This document shows, one piece after another, positions 8,576 to 21,394 of a stretch of DNA of 64,000 nt. The stretch's first letter is position 1. Each line of letters opens with the position of its first letter. The notes beneath the pieces are model-generated. The model saw nothing but the letters and a program-made list of their open reading frames with translations, was not told the origin of the DNA and did no database searches. The DNA comes from Pseudarthrobacter albicanus (GTDB lineage Bacteria; Actinomycetota; Actinomycetes; Actinomycetales; Micrococcaceae). The DNA lies in assembly GCF_018224015.1 (NCBI RefSeq), contig NZ_JAGPOT010000010.1, positions 1-64,000 on the forward strand. Reading direction: 5' to 3'. The position numbers and the translations under genes were made by a program.

Positions 8576-9663
8576 ACTTCCTCCGGGAAAGTGTCGGGAG
8601 AGGCTGGATCAAAGATTTCGTTGATCCAGAACATCGTGTAGAGCTTATCCGCTCCGGTATTTGTGATCTCGTGTGACCACATGGTCGGCATATCCACGGC
8701 GACCGGTTCCTGGCCGCTGACGCGGTACGTCACAATTTCATCGGTGAACAGTTTCCGCATCGAAATTTCTGCGGTTCCGGACAGCACGGTGAACCGCTCG
8801 ATTTTACGGCGATGGTAATGCTGCCCCCGGGTCACACCGGGCACCGTCGTTGAAAACGATGACTGTCCCTCTCCCCCGGCGCTGCGGACCACTTCAAAGA
8901 AGGCGCCTCGAGCGTCTTCCTTCCGGTCCAACGCGATGGGGAGCCGGTCGCCGACCAGGAAGGAGCGGTAGGTGTTGAAGATATCGCGCTCAAAAGAGCC
9001 GGAAATATCGGGGATCGTTCCCTTGGAGTAAGTATCGGCGGTCGCCTGGATCAAGGCCGCAACCTCGCTGACCAGCTTGGTTGTCGCCAGTCTTTGCGCG
9101 TCCTCCGGCTCGTGGAGTCCCAGGAGTACCTCTGCGGCGGTCTGTGCGTGGAGCAGCAGGAGTTCCTTGTCGTCCTGAACCTGAAGCGGCTCTCCGTTGG
9201 CTGCGAGGTGGCAGAACGTGGCGACGACAGAGTTGTAGAAGGGCATCCCGTGCTCGCCGAAAAGGTTGGGAAGCTTGACGTCGATGAAGCGGGATCCTGC
9301 CTTCTCCGCGGCGGCCTGCAGAATCTCGCCGGCCTGCTGCTTTCCGGCACCGTAAGGCGTGCCGTTGCCGGCCTGGATCGAATTCGCGAACACGATAGTC
9401 GAAGGCTTCACCGCCGCCGCGTCCAGCGCCAGGGCGAGTTGCCGGGCGAACTCCGCGTTGCCGTTCCTGACGGCTTCCTCGTCGCCGCGGTTGACGCCGG
9501 CAATGTGTACCAGCATCGTGGAACGCTCGAGCGCTGCGATCGCCGCTACGCGATCAAACCTCCCACCTAAGGCTATGGCCTCGGTTTCTTCCCCCAGGGA
9601 ATGGGCCAGGACGCGGGTGTGCCACCCCAGGAAGCCGTTGCTCCCGGTAAACGCGATCGTCAT
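8572..9663 (-). CDS. capF: CapF/WbjC-type bifunctional reductase-epimerase with cupin domain
   Basis: The protein has 363 residues. Residues 1-245 form an SDR reductase domain with TGSNGFLGWH at the N-terminus and SIQAGNGTPYGAGKQQAGE holding the Tyr-Lys pair. Residues from about 250 form a cupin with GVTRGQHYHRRKIERFTVLSG, which supplies the metal-binding histidines, and end in MFWINEIFDPASPDTFPEEV. This fusion is diagnostic of CapF, FnlB and WbjC, which epimerise C3 and reduce C4 of the CapE product. It lies 28 bp after the second DUF6541 gene and overlaps wecB by 4 bp. Confidence 0.92.
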   Translation of the reverse strand: MTIAFTGSNGFLGWHTRVLAHSLGEETEAIALGGRFDRVAAIAALERSTMLVHIAGVNRGDEEAVRNGNAEFARQLALALDAAAVKPSTIVFANSIQAGNGTPYGAGKQQAGEILQAAAEKAGSRFIDVKLPNLFGEHGMPFYNSVVATFCHLAANGEPLQVQDDKELLLLHAQTAAEVLLGLHEPEDAQRLATTKLVSEVAALIQATADTYSKGTIPDISGSFERDIFNTYRSFLVGDRLPIALDRKEDARGAFFEVVRSAGGEGQSSFSTTVPGVTRGQHYHRRKIERFTVLSGTAEISMRKLFTDEIVTYRVSGQEPVAVDMPTMWSHEITNTGADKLYTMFWINEIFDPASPDTFPEEV

Positions 9664-9691
9664 TGCTGTGGTCCTTCCACTTTTGATGCCA

Positions 9692-11674
9692 TCACTGCCC
9701 GCAGGCCGTCAGTTTGTACAGTTTTGCCTGACCCTGGGAGTCCACGAGCGTTGCGACACCCGATGCCTCGAGGTTGTCCAAACCCTTGAATCCGTTGTCC
9801 CCGCCATGAACTTCCCGATGGCCGAAGTCGAGCACATAGTCCACGTTCAGCCGCCGCACCGCCGGACAGACGGTCGGATCGGAGTTGGCCGCGTTGAGGT
9901 GCGTGAACACCTGCTCTGCCCCATCGGGCAAGGCGCTGAGGAGGTGGAGCTGCAGGAGCTTCCGCCCCGTAAAAGCATAAGCAAGAGCGCTGCCATTCCA
10001 CGGGTTTCCGGCCATGGTCGCGCCTTCCGGAACCTCCTGCGGGAGCCTGCTGATCAGGGCCATCTCGTCCAAGGAGATCAGCGGAGAGTCGTTGGTCATG
10101 CGATATCGGGCGGAGGCGGATATCGCTGCCTCGCGAACATTGTCCTGTTGCGTGCCCCCGACGAGCAGTCCGGCCAGAATGAGGCCCACGACGCCCACGG
10201 TGAGGGCGGCTGGGCCCACCGGCCACCGTGCGGGCACGACGTTCTTCCCGAGGGGATATTTCGCCGCCAGGGGAAGGATCCACGTGTCCCAGCATCGAAC
10301 CGCGCCTACGGCGGCGAGCGGCAGAATCACCACGGGAAGCAACGAGGCCAAGCGGGGCGGGTCGTTGTACCAAACACCGGTGAAGAACGTGCGCACCGGC
10401 CCAAACGGAAATGAGGTTACTACGACGAAGAGGCCGGCCATTACGAGGTACATACCGACGGCCCAGAGCTGCGTGCGACGCACAAGCAATGAGACCAGGC
10501 CTGCGATCGACAAAGCCATGATCGCCCAGGCGACGGGACGGCCGATGCCTGAGGCAGTCAATACCTCTCCGATGGCCTGGCCGGTCGTTTCGACCGGTGG
10601 CCAAAAGGCGGCTACCTCCGGCGGGCGGATCGTTTGCCAGGCGACGGCCAGACCGGCCACACCCAAGGCCAGCAGCGCCACCATGCCCCCCAGCCGTGCC
10701 CACGGACGGCGGGTTCCGCGGACGATCTTTGCCGTTGCCCTGGCCCAGACCAACACGAGCGGCGGGACCATCAACGCGAGCAGCGCCATTGTACTGCTCG
10801 GGTGCGCCAAGGTGATTCCAGGGAGAACCGCAAACAGCAAGAGGCAGTCAATCCACCTCGATCTGGATTCCTGGTGCGCCAGGCCGAGTGCCTGAAGGCC
10901 CAGCCCAAGCGCCGTCGGCAACAGCGCGTTGCCCAGGAAATTCGGATAAAGAACACCAAAGTCGAGCAGGAGTAACGGGAAAGCACCGAAGCCGGCAGCC
11001 AGGATGCCTGCCACAGCACTGACGACGACCCGGTTTCCGAGGAGCTTGTGGGCCAGGAATATACATCCCAGGGGCCACGCCAGGGAACCCACAACGAGAT
11101 TGGTGACGTTGACGGCCACCGGGATGCTGGCACCGGTAAGGTCTGCCAGCAAAGCCACGACGTCGTGCCAGGCCGACGGGTAGAATCCTCCCCCGGTCAT
11201 GGAGCTGACAGTGAACGAAGACCCCGATCCCGTGTCCTGGATATAGCGGACTGCGTTGAGGTGGAAGACATTGTCAAACGTTTGGGAGAACGCCTCAGGC
11301 CTGCCAAAAGCCCCAATGAGCCGTCGGCTGATGAGGACTGCGGCAGCAGTGACAGCGGCGGCATGTCCGGCACCGGCCCACCAGTTGACGGGCCGGGGTT
11401 CACGACCAGCATCCTTCTTCAGAAGCCAGGTGCTCGCCGCAAAGGCGACGGCCGCGATCAGGATGGTGACGACGGCGACCGGCAGAAGCGACCACTTGAC
11501 ATTGGCGACTGGCGCGAGCAGGGCAGAAACAGCCACGATCGAAACGGTAATGGCCGGAGCCATCGCAAAGAGGGCCATCCCGCGGACTCGACTCGCCCAG
11601 GCGACTATCGCTCCCGGGATGAAAAACAAGCCGATTGCCACGAGGGCAAGCGGGATTACAGACCACCAGGACAA
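9692..11674 (-). CDS. Second DUF6541-type membrane protein, putative GT-C glycosyltransferase
   Basis: The protein has 660 residues and about 14 membrane segments. It starts at a TTG with a good GGAGGA ribosome binding site. It has the loop TFDNVFHLNAVRYIQDTG, then FYPSAWHDVVALLADLTG. These align in spacing with the loops of the 673-residue protein at 5322-7343: a D-x3-H-x-N motif followed by YP-x3-H. The C-terminal part looks extracytoplasmic and ends YKLTACGQ. It heads the operon with capF and wecB, which suggests that it assembles a FucNAc-containing glycan. The activity is inferred from topology and context. Confidence 0.7.
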   Translation of the reverse strand: MSWWSVIPLALVAIGLFFIPGAIVAWASRVRGMALFAMAPAITVSIVAVSALLAPVANVKWSLLPVAVVTILIAAVAFAASTWLLKKDAGREPRPVNWWAGAGHAAAVTAAAVLISRRLIGAFGRPEAFSQTFDNVFHLNAVRYIQDTGSGSSFTVSSMTGGGFYPSAWHDVVALLADLTGASIPVAVNVTNLVVGSLAWPLGCIFLAHKLLGNRVVVSAVAGILAAGFGAFPLLLLDFGVLYPNFLGNALLPTALGLGLQALGLAHQESRSRWIDCLLLFAVLPGITLAHPSSTMALLALMVPPLVLVWARATAKIVRGTRRPWARLGGMVALLALGVAGLAVAWQTIRPPEVAAFWPPVETTGQAIGEVLTASGIGRPVAWAIMALSIAGLVSLLVRRTQLWAVGMYLVMAGLFVVVTSFPFGPVRTFFTGVWYNDPPRLASLLPVVILPLAAVGAVRCWDTWILPLAAKYPLGKNVVPARWPVGPAALTVGVVGLILAGLLVGGTQQDNVREAAISASARYRMTNDSPLISLDEMALISRLPQEVPEGATMAGNPWNGSALAYAFTGRKLLQLHLLSALPDGAEQVFTHLNAANSDPTVCPAVRRLNVDYVLDFGHREVHGGDNGFKGLDNLEASGVATLVDSQGQAKLYKLTACGQ

Positions 11675-11774
11675 AAGAATCCTCCAAAAAGCGTTTTCGA
11701 ACTACAGGAACAGATCGTGGGGGTCCCGCCCGCCCTCAAGAATCTTACTCGACCGGGCTCCGACGGCGGCCCAG

Positions 11775-12119
11775 CTAAAGCCCGAGCCTGCCTGCCAGCA
11801 CCGGCGCCAGCGTCTTGGCGAACGTATTGGTCTCCGGGAGCAGAACCACCATCCCGACCAACGTGGCGACCAATACAACGCTGGCCGCAGGAAGCAACCG
11901 CCTCATCCGCTTTCCGTAGAAGGAAAGAAGATTTATGGTCCCTTTTTCGGCCACCTCCCCAACGAGCGATCCCACGATGAGGAATCCGGAAATAACGAAG
12001 AAGACGTCAACCCCAACGAATCCGCCCGGTAGGACAGCGGGCCAAATATGGTAAATAATGACCAGGCCCACCGCGACGGTCCGCAGCCCCCGGATGTCCG
12101 GCCGCAGGGATCTTCGCTT
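11775..12119 (-). pseudogene. Remnant of an OafA/YrhL-type acyltransferase (N-terminal part only)
   Basis: The minus strand encodes RSLRPDIRGLRTVAV, then YHIWPAVLPGGFVGVDVFFVISGFLI and FYGKRMRRLLPA. These are the hallmark N-terminal sequences of acyltransferase family 3 proteins that O-acetylate surface glycans. The match begins right after an in-frame TAG (about 12120-12122) with no good start codon before GTG 12071, and it ends at a stop at 11775. Only about 110 of the usual 350-700 residues remain. It lies downstream of wzt and is best read as a truncated, inactive gene. Confidence 0.75.
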
Positions 12120-12158
12120 CTATTGGACCCGGGGGTCTGGATCTGGTCGCTGCGGGCA

Positions 12159-12884
12159 CTAAGCCCGCAGCAGGGCCACGGCCTCGTCGATAGGTCCGTC
12201 GAACATCACGTTGCCATGCTCGAGCAGCACGCCACGCGAACAAATGCGTGCGACGAGGTCCAGGTCGTGGCTGACGACTACGAGCGTCTTGCCGTTCGCT
12301 GCAAGCTCCTGGATCTTGTCGATGCATTTGCGTTGGAACGGCTCGTCGCCGACCGCCAGGATCTCGTCAATGAGGAATACCTCGGGATCCGTATGTACGG
12401 CCACGGAGAAGGCCAACCTGAGATACATTCCCGACGAATAGAACTTCACCTCGGTGTCAATAAACTGGCCGATCTCGGAAAACTCAATGATGTCCGCGAA
12501 GCGATCATTCACCTGTTGTTCCGTCATACCCATGATTGCCCCATTGAGGTAGACATTGTCACGGCCGGACAAGTCAGGATGGAAGCCGGCTCCCACTTCA
12601 ATCAAACCGGCTACGCGTCCGCGAGTGCGCACGCTGCCGGAATCCGGCAACATCACTCCCGAAATGTGTTTCAGCAGCGTGGATTTGCCGGAGCCGTTGA
12701 GGCCCAGGAGTGCTACGGTTTCGCCCGTTTCAATCTCCACGGAGACGTTCTTTAGCGCATGAAACTTCTGTGACAGGTCGCCTTTGCGGCCTTTAGCGAG
12801 CCAGACAACGGCTTCCTTGATGGACCGCGTATGGCGCAGCACAAACTGCTTGCTGATATCGGAAACTTCTATTGCGTTAGCCAC
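12159..12884 (-). CDS. wzt: Polysaccharide ABC exporter ATP-binding subunit (Wzt/TagH type)
   Basis: The 241-residue nucleotide-binding protein has Walker A GLNGSGKST (about residues 60-68), signature FYSSGMYLRLAF and Walker B VFLIDEILAVGDEPF, with the switch histidine in VVSHDLD. The LIEVGAGFHPDLSGRDNVYLNG and DEILAVGD stretches are specific for O-antigen, teichoic-acid and galactan exporters. No C-terminal carbohydrate-binding domain is present. The gene follows the permease gene with no spacing, so both form one transporter. With the upstream glf and glfT2 genes it probably exports a lipid-linked galactan. Confidence 0.9.
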   Translation of the reverse strand: MANAIEVSDISKQFVLRHTRSIKEAVVWLAKGRKGDLSQKFHALKNVSVEIETGETVALLGLNGSGKSTLLKHISGVMLPDSGSVRTRGRVAGLIEVGAGFHPDLSGRDNVYLNGAIMGMTEQQVNDRFADIIEFSEIGQFIDTEVKFYSSGMYLRLAFSVAVHTDPEVFLIDEILAVGDEPFQRKCIDKIQELAANGKTLVVVSHDLDLVARICSRGVLLEHGNVMFDGPIDEAVALLRA

Positions 12885-13762
12885 TCACAACTCCTGCGCG
12901 AAGCGGCCTTCCAGCCGTCGAAATGTCAGCTGGCCCAAAGCGAGGACCAACAGGGCGACTACCAGGCCCACGGGCACCCAGAGGCTAAACAAGTGCGGCG
13001 GCATGGCCGCGGAACCGTCCGTCGTCGGGAACCAGAAGGCGTAGTGAAACAGCTCGACGCCGATCGTGACGGGATTTGCCTGGTAAACGGAGAAGGCCAC
13101 GGTGCCGAGCTTCTCCTGAACCATGGGCCACGCATACATTACGGGCGACGCCCAGGTGGCCACCATCAGCAGCATGTCAACGAAATTCTCGGAGTCCCGG
13201 AAATACACGTTGGCGGCACCGAACAACAGCCCCAGCCCGGTCGCCAGCAGACCCACGATGAGGAATCCGGCGACGGCGGCCGCGAGCTGGAACAGGTCCG
13301 GATGCCAGCCGGCGAAAAGGCACCCGGCTACAAGAACGACAAGCTGGGGGAAAAAGTGGACCGCCGAGACCCAGACGGAAGCCACGGGGAACAACTCGCG
13401 GGGCAAGTAGATCTTTTTGATCAGGTTGCCGTTGTTCACGATGGACCGCGCAGCGTTGCCCAAAGCCTCCGAGAAAAAGTTGATCAGCACAATGCCCGAA
13501 AACAGATAGACCGCGTAGTTCGCCAGCCCTTCAGGATTTCTGGGACTCCGTTCGAGGCCAAGGAAAACGCCAAGAGCCACGTAGAAGACAATGAACTGAA
13601 CGCCCGGCTTCACATAGGACCACAACAAGCCAAGCACCGAACCCCGGTAACGCACCTTGAGTTCCTTGCGTACCAGCAGCTTCAGCAGAAAGCGGGACTG
13701 CCGGATGTCCCGGAGGCCGCCTCCCAGGCCGGGCGTCCTGAGTTCCGTTAGGCCAACGTCGC

Positions 13763-13766
<4 letters not shown>
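12885..13766 (-). CDS. wzm: Polysaccharide ABC exporter permease (Wzm/TagG type)
   Basis: This 293-residue ABC-2 type permease has six predicted helices and the family stretch LLVRKELKVRYRGSVLGLLWSYVKPG near its N-terminus, with IVNNGNLIKKIYLPRELFP in the middle. The start chosen is GTG 13766, which overlaps the glfT2 stop as GTGA. The longer frame from 13808 would overlap glfT2 by more than 40 bases. Together with the Wzt subunit it should move a polyprenyl-linked glycan across the membrane, as the Wzm-Wzt pair does for mycobacterial galactan. Confidence 0.88.
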
Positions 13767-17106
<3,340 letters not shown>

Positions 17107-17196
17107 TTATCCACATGGCCGGATTTGCGGGGGGCAGCTGCCCGCCGCCGCCCCTACCGTGGGACCTAGCCGACGCCGCCGGAAAGGATTCCCCCG

Positions 17197-20100
17197 ATGA
17201 TGTTCCACTGCACCCTGGTGCCGGCGCCCGGCTCGGCGCTCACCGGAAATCCGGTGGAGCTTGCCATCGCCGTTCCGGCGGACTGCGCCGGCGTGGCCCT
17301 TCAGGAAGCGGTGTCCCGGCGCTACGGGACCGGCGGGCTGTCCGTGGACGGGCTTCCGCTCACGGCCCTGACCGTCGGCACCGCGCCGCTGGTCCACGGA
17401 GCAGTCCTGGTCGACGGGCTTCCCCGCGCATCGCCCGGATCCGGGGCCCGGGATCCGGCGGCTGCGGCGCTGGTGCTCGCCGTCCACAGCGGGCCCGGCG
17501 CCGGCACGGTCGTTCCCCTGCGGCGCGGCCGTTTCCGGATCGGGCGCAGCGGGACGGAGATCATCATCCCGGATGCCGAGCTGTCCCGCGAACACGCACG
17601 GCTGGACGTATCGGATGCTGCCGTCCGCATTGTGGATCTTGACAGCGCCAACGGGACCACCATCGACGGCAGGAGAGTGCCGGAGGGCGCGGTGACAACC
17701 GGCTCACTGATCCGTTGCGGCAGCTCCACGATGTCCCTCATCTTCGACGGCGCATCGCCGCCATCCGGCGCCGCCGGTTTAGGGATGGCGGCGGGATCCA
17801 GCGTCGCCGAGGCCCTTGTCGTCAGCAACACCGCGGCCGTCAGCAACCGGACGGCCCTGGTCCTGGCCGCGGGGCTGCCTTTGGTGTTCGGAATCGGGCT
17901 GGCACTCCTGACGGGGATGTGGATGTTCCTGGCCTTCACTGCCGTCTCCGCGGTGTCACTCCTGGCGCCAGTCGCCTCCGGACGCCGGCAGCGCCGGGAG
18001 CTGAAGGGCGCTGTCGCGGCGGCAGCGGGACAGGACGCGGAACGACGACGGCGGGCGGCGCCGTCCGCCGCCGGCCTCGTCCTCCACGGTGCGTTTGTGC
18101 AGGCCACCACCCCGCATCCTGCAAACGAAGGTGCGCCGGCGTGGCTGCGGCTCGGTTTGGCCGAGCAGGCAGCGAATATCCGGCTGGAACCGGCCGCTCC
18201 CGGCTTCCTGGCGCCCTCGCTGGGCCTGATGCCCCTGATGCTGGACCCCTCCATCGCCGTCACCACCATCCGCGGCCCGGAACCGGCCGTGGCGGGGCTG
18301 GTCCGGTCCTTCATCATCCAGCTCGCCTGCTATCCGCTCGCCCGGCACACCCGGGTCCTCATCCACGGCTCACCGGAGTCGGTCCCCCTCGCCGCCCGGT
18401 TTCTGTCCGGCGTGACACTGTCAGGCCACGCGCCTGACGTGGCAGCCTGCCTGAACGCCGGTCCCGGTGAGGGCTACGACCGGGGGCTGCTGATCATCCT
18501 CGACGGTGCCGGGGCAATGCCGGCTACCGGGAGCGCGGCTGCCCGCGCCTCCCTGCGCGCGTCGGCCGCCGCCCACGGCTGGCAGGTGATCGATTGTTCA
18601 GCGGGAGCGCGCCCCGCGGGAACGCACCCCGTGCCGGACGCGAGCATCGTTCTTGACGGGCGCACCGCCCGGCTCTCCACCGGCCGCGACGAGTACAGCT
18701 TCGTTCCTGACCTGGTCCCCCCGCTGGTCTTTGACCGCTGCTGCCGCCGCCTCGGATCAGCCGGGAGCGCCGTCGATGATCCCCCGCCGGCCATCCCCGG
18801 CGTCTGCGCCCTGGGCGAAGTCCTTCCGCTCTCGGCTGCCGGCATTTCCCGCCGCTGGGCAAACGCCCGACGCACGCCCGGGCTTCCTGTTCCTGTCGGC
18901 ACCGGCCGATCAGGACCCCTGATCGTCGACCTCCAGACGGACGGTCCCCATATCCTGGTTGCCGGCACCACCGGCTCCGGGAAATCGGAATTCCTGCGGA
19001 CGCTCACGGCAGGCCTGGCCGCCAGCTACCCGCCGGACCGCATCAACCTGCTCTTCATCGATTTCAAGGGCGGCTCGGGCCTCGGGCCGTTGACCGGGCT
19101 GCCGCACTGCGTCGGGATGCTCACGGATCTGGGAACGGATGAGGTGGAACGTACCCTGGTCTCCCTGCGCGCCGAAATGCGGCGCCGCGAGGAGCTGCTC
19201 GCCGCCGCACAGGCCCCCGACCTCACGGCGTACGAGGCCGTGGATCCCCCGCTGCCCGCCCTCCCCCACCTCATCCTGGTCATCGACGAATTCAGGATGC
19301 TGGTCGAGGAAGCGCCGGCCGCACTGTCCGAACTCATGAGGGTAGCGGCGATCGGGCGCTCATTGGGGATACACCTGATCATGGCGACCCAGCGCCCGCA
19401 GGGGTCGATCACCGCAGATATCCGGGCCAATGTCACCAGCCGCGTCGCCCTGAGAGTCCAGTCCGACCTCGAATCCCTGGACATCATGGATTCCAGGGTC
19501 GCCGCAGCCATCCCCAGAGCCAGACCCGGCCGCGCCTTCCTGGTCCGGGGTACAGAGGCACCGGAGGAGTTTCAGACGGCCACACTCGCCCCCGCCCCGC
19601 AGCGCCCGGACGGAGCCACGGTGAGGGTACTCCCGGTCCAGGAATTCCTCGCGCGTCCGCAGACCGGCGCGGTGACCGATGAGGACACCCCGGGCGCCGA
19701 GGACGCCGCGCGGGCTCCGGCGCACGCGGCTGCGCCGCTGGTCGAGGAGCTGTCCCTGCTGTGGGCGGCGCTGGACGGCATCCCGCCACGCCGTCCGGTG
19801 GCGGACCCGCTCCCCCCAGTGCTGCCGTTTCCCCCGGCTGCCTCGGACTCGGACGCCGTGCTTCCGGACCCGCCCGCCGGGACTGCCGGCCAGGGCATGG
19901 CCCGGCGGGGTGCGGTCCGGCAGGGTGCGGTCCGGCTCGGATGGGTGGATATTCCGGAAGAACAACGGGTCGCCGAGCTGCGCTGGCATCCGGCCGGACA
20001 CGGACACCTTGGCCTGATCGGCGGCCCCGCAGGAACTTGCGACGGCGCCGTGGCGCTGGCAGTGGATCAGCTGCTGGCCGGGGAGGACGGCCCCCACCTC

Positions 20101-21354
20101 TACCTCCTCGACGCCGGCGGTGCCTTCAGCGCGGCAGCAACCTCGGCGAGAGTGGGAGCTGTAGCAGGCCTGCACGAACTCCGCCGGGCAGCGCGGGTGC
20201 TGGAACGCATTGCAGAAGAAGTGACCCGGAGACTGGGCACTCCCGCACCCGAGGACCCGCCGCCTGTGGTCCTCGTCATCAGCGGCTGGGGATCGTGGGC
20301 GTCAGCAATCCGCTCCGGCCCCCAGGCCTGGGCCGAGGACCTTGTCCACGACATCGTCCGGGACGGCCCGAAGGCCGGAGTCACTGTCTTCGTCTCCGGC
20401 GAGCGCGAACTGGTGACCGCCCGGTTTTTCGGGGCCATCCCCAACCGGGTCTTCTTCCCCGCCGGCACCACCGAAGAAAGCCGGCTGGCCTGGCCGCGGC
20501 TGCCGGCGCTGGAGCCGGTTCCCGGCCGCGTTGCCGTTTTCGGCGCCTTCGTGACGGGCCGTTCGTCGGGGGGCCACGGCTGCCAGCTCTTCGAACGGCC
20601 CGCGCCGGCCGGCCGGAGCGTCACCGGACCGTCCACAGACGGCAGTGCCTTGGCCAGCCGGCCTTTCCGGGTCGAAGCCCTGCCCCCGCTGGTTACCGTC
20701 ACCGAGGTCCTCGCCCGGCTCAAGCCGGACCCCGGACCCACCCGTCGTGCGTTTCGCACGGGCCGCTCAGGAGCGCCAGGAGCCGACCCTCCCGCGCTGT
20801 ATGCCGCAAACATGCCGCTGCGCATCGGTGTCGGCGGAGATGAACTGCTGCCATTCACCGTTCCCCTGCCCGGTGGCTGCGTCCTTGCCGTCCTTGGCGG
20901 GCCGGCCTCAGGTAAGAGCACCCTGCTGGCATCCCTCCCCGGTCTTAATCCGTCCTCCCGGGACTGGCTGGCGCCGGGCCAGGGGTCAGACCCGGCCACG
21001 TTCTGGGCGGACACCCTGGCCCGGGCCCTGGCCGGCGAGGTAGCCCGGGACGCGATCCTCATGGCCGATGATGTTGACCTGCAGCCAGCCGAAACCAACA
21101 GGCGGCTGCACGAGCTGAACGGCCTGGGCTGGACGGTGATCATGACGGCGGGCTTCGGTCCGGCCCTTCAGCAGCGGGTGCCCCTCGCGCTCGGCGCCCG
21201 CAGCCTGGGAAAGGGGATCCTGATTTGTCCGCGCAGCCTCACGGACGGAGACCTTTTCGGAGTACGGTTCGAACCGGAGCACGGCCCTCCGCCGGGGCGT
21301 GCCGTCGTGATCTCGGACGGTCGCGCCGCAGCGGTTCAACTGGCGTCGGCGTAA
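17197..21354 (+). CDS. FHA-domain FtsK/SpoIIIE ATPase, EssC/EccC-like
   Basis: The protein has 1385 residues. Residues about 95-180 form an FHA domain (RFRIGRSGTEIIIPD, LSREHARL, DLDSANGTTIDG). Two membrane helices follow at about 222-265. The first FtsK domain has a canonical Walker A (GTTGSGKSE, about 590) and Walker B (LILVIDEF, about 692). The second domain (about 920-1110) has a degenerate P-loop (GGPAGTCDG). The third has GGPASGKST at about 1234 and a Walker B-like ILMADDVDL. The architecture is that of type VII secretion motors rather than of DNA-pumping FtsK, since it lacks the gamma domain. No WXG100, EccB, EccD or mycosin gene is in the window. The start ATG has GGAAAGGA upstream. 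Confidence 0.85.
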   Translation: MMFHCTLVPAPGSALTGNPVELAIAVPADCAGVALQEAVSRRYGTGGLSVDGLPLTALTVGTAPLVHGAVLVDGLPRASPGSGARDPAAAALVLAVHSGPGAGTVVPLRRGRFRIGRSGTEIIIPDAELSREHARLDVSDAAVRIVDLDSANGTTIDGRRVPEGAVTTGSLIRCGSSTMSLIFDGASPPSGAAGLGMAAGSSVAEALVVSNTAAVSNRTALVLAAGLPLVFGIGLALLTGMWMFLAFTAVSAVSLLAPVASGRRQRRELKGAVAAAAGQDAERRRRAAPSAAGLVLHGAFVQATTPHPANEGAPAWLRLGLAEQAANIRLEPAAPGFLAPSLGLMPLMLDPSIAVTTIRGPEPAVAGLVRSFIIQLACYPLARHTRVLIHGSPESVPLAARFLSGVTLSGHAPDVAACLNAGPGEGYDRGLLIILDGAGAMPATGSAAARASLRASAAAHGWQVIDCSAGARPAGTHPVPDASIVLDGRTARLSTGRDEYSFVPDLVPPLVFDRCCRRLGSAGSAVDDPPPAIPGVCALGEVLPLSAAGISRRWANARRTPGLPVPVGTGRSGPLIVDLQTDGPHILVAGTTGSGKSEFLRTLTAGLAASYPPDRINLLFIDFKGGSGLGPLTGLPHCVGMLTDLGTDEVERTLVSLRAEMRRREELLAAAQAPDLTAYEAVDPPLPALPHLILVIDEFRMLVEEAPAALSELMRVAAIGRSLGIHLIMATQRPQGSITADIRANVTSRVALRVQSDLESLDIMDSRVAAAIPRARPGRAFLVRGTEAPEEFQTATLAPAPQRPDGATVRVLPVQEFLARPQTGAVTDEDTPGAEDAARAPAHAAAPLVEELSLLWAALDGIPPRRPVADPLPPVLPFPPAASDSDAVLPDPPAGTAGQGMARRGAVRQGAVRLGWVDIPEEQRVAELRWHPAGHGHLGLIGGPAGTCDGAVALAVDQLLAGEDGPHLYLLDAGGAFSAAATSARVGAVAGLHELRRAARVLERIAEEVTRRLGTPAPEDPPPVVLVISGWGSWASAIRSGPQAWAEDLVHDIVRDGPKAGVTVFVSGERELVTARFFGAIPNRVFFPAGTTEESRLAWPRLPALEPVPGRVAVFGAFVTGRSSGGHGCQLFERPAPAGRSVTGPSTDGSALASRPFRVEALPPLVTVTEVLARLKPDPGPTRRAFRTGRSGAPGADPPALYAANMPLRIGVGGDELLPFTVPLPGGCVLAVLGGPASGKSTLLASLPGLNPSSRDWLAPGQGSDPATFWADTLARALAGEVARDAILMADDVDLQPAETNRRLHELNGLGWTVIMTAGFGPALQQRVPLALGARSLGKGILICPRSLTDGDLFGVRFEPEHGPPPGRAVVISDGRAAAVQLASA

Positions 21355-21394
21355 GCGTCCGGAACCCCTGCCCGGCGGGGCTGCGATGACTCCG

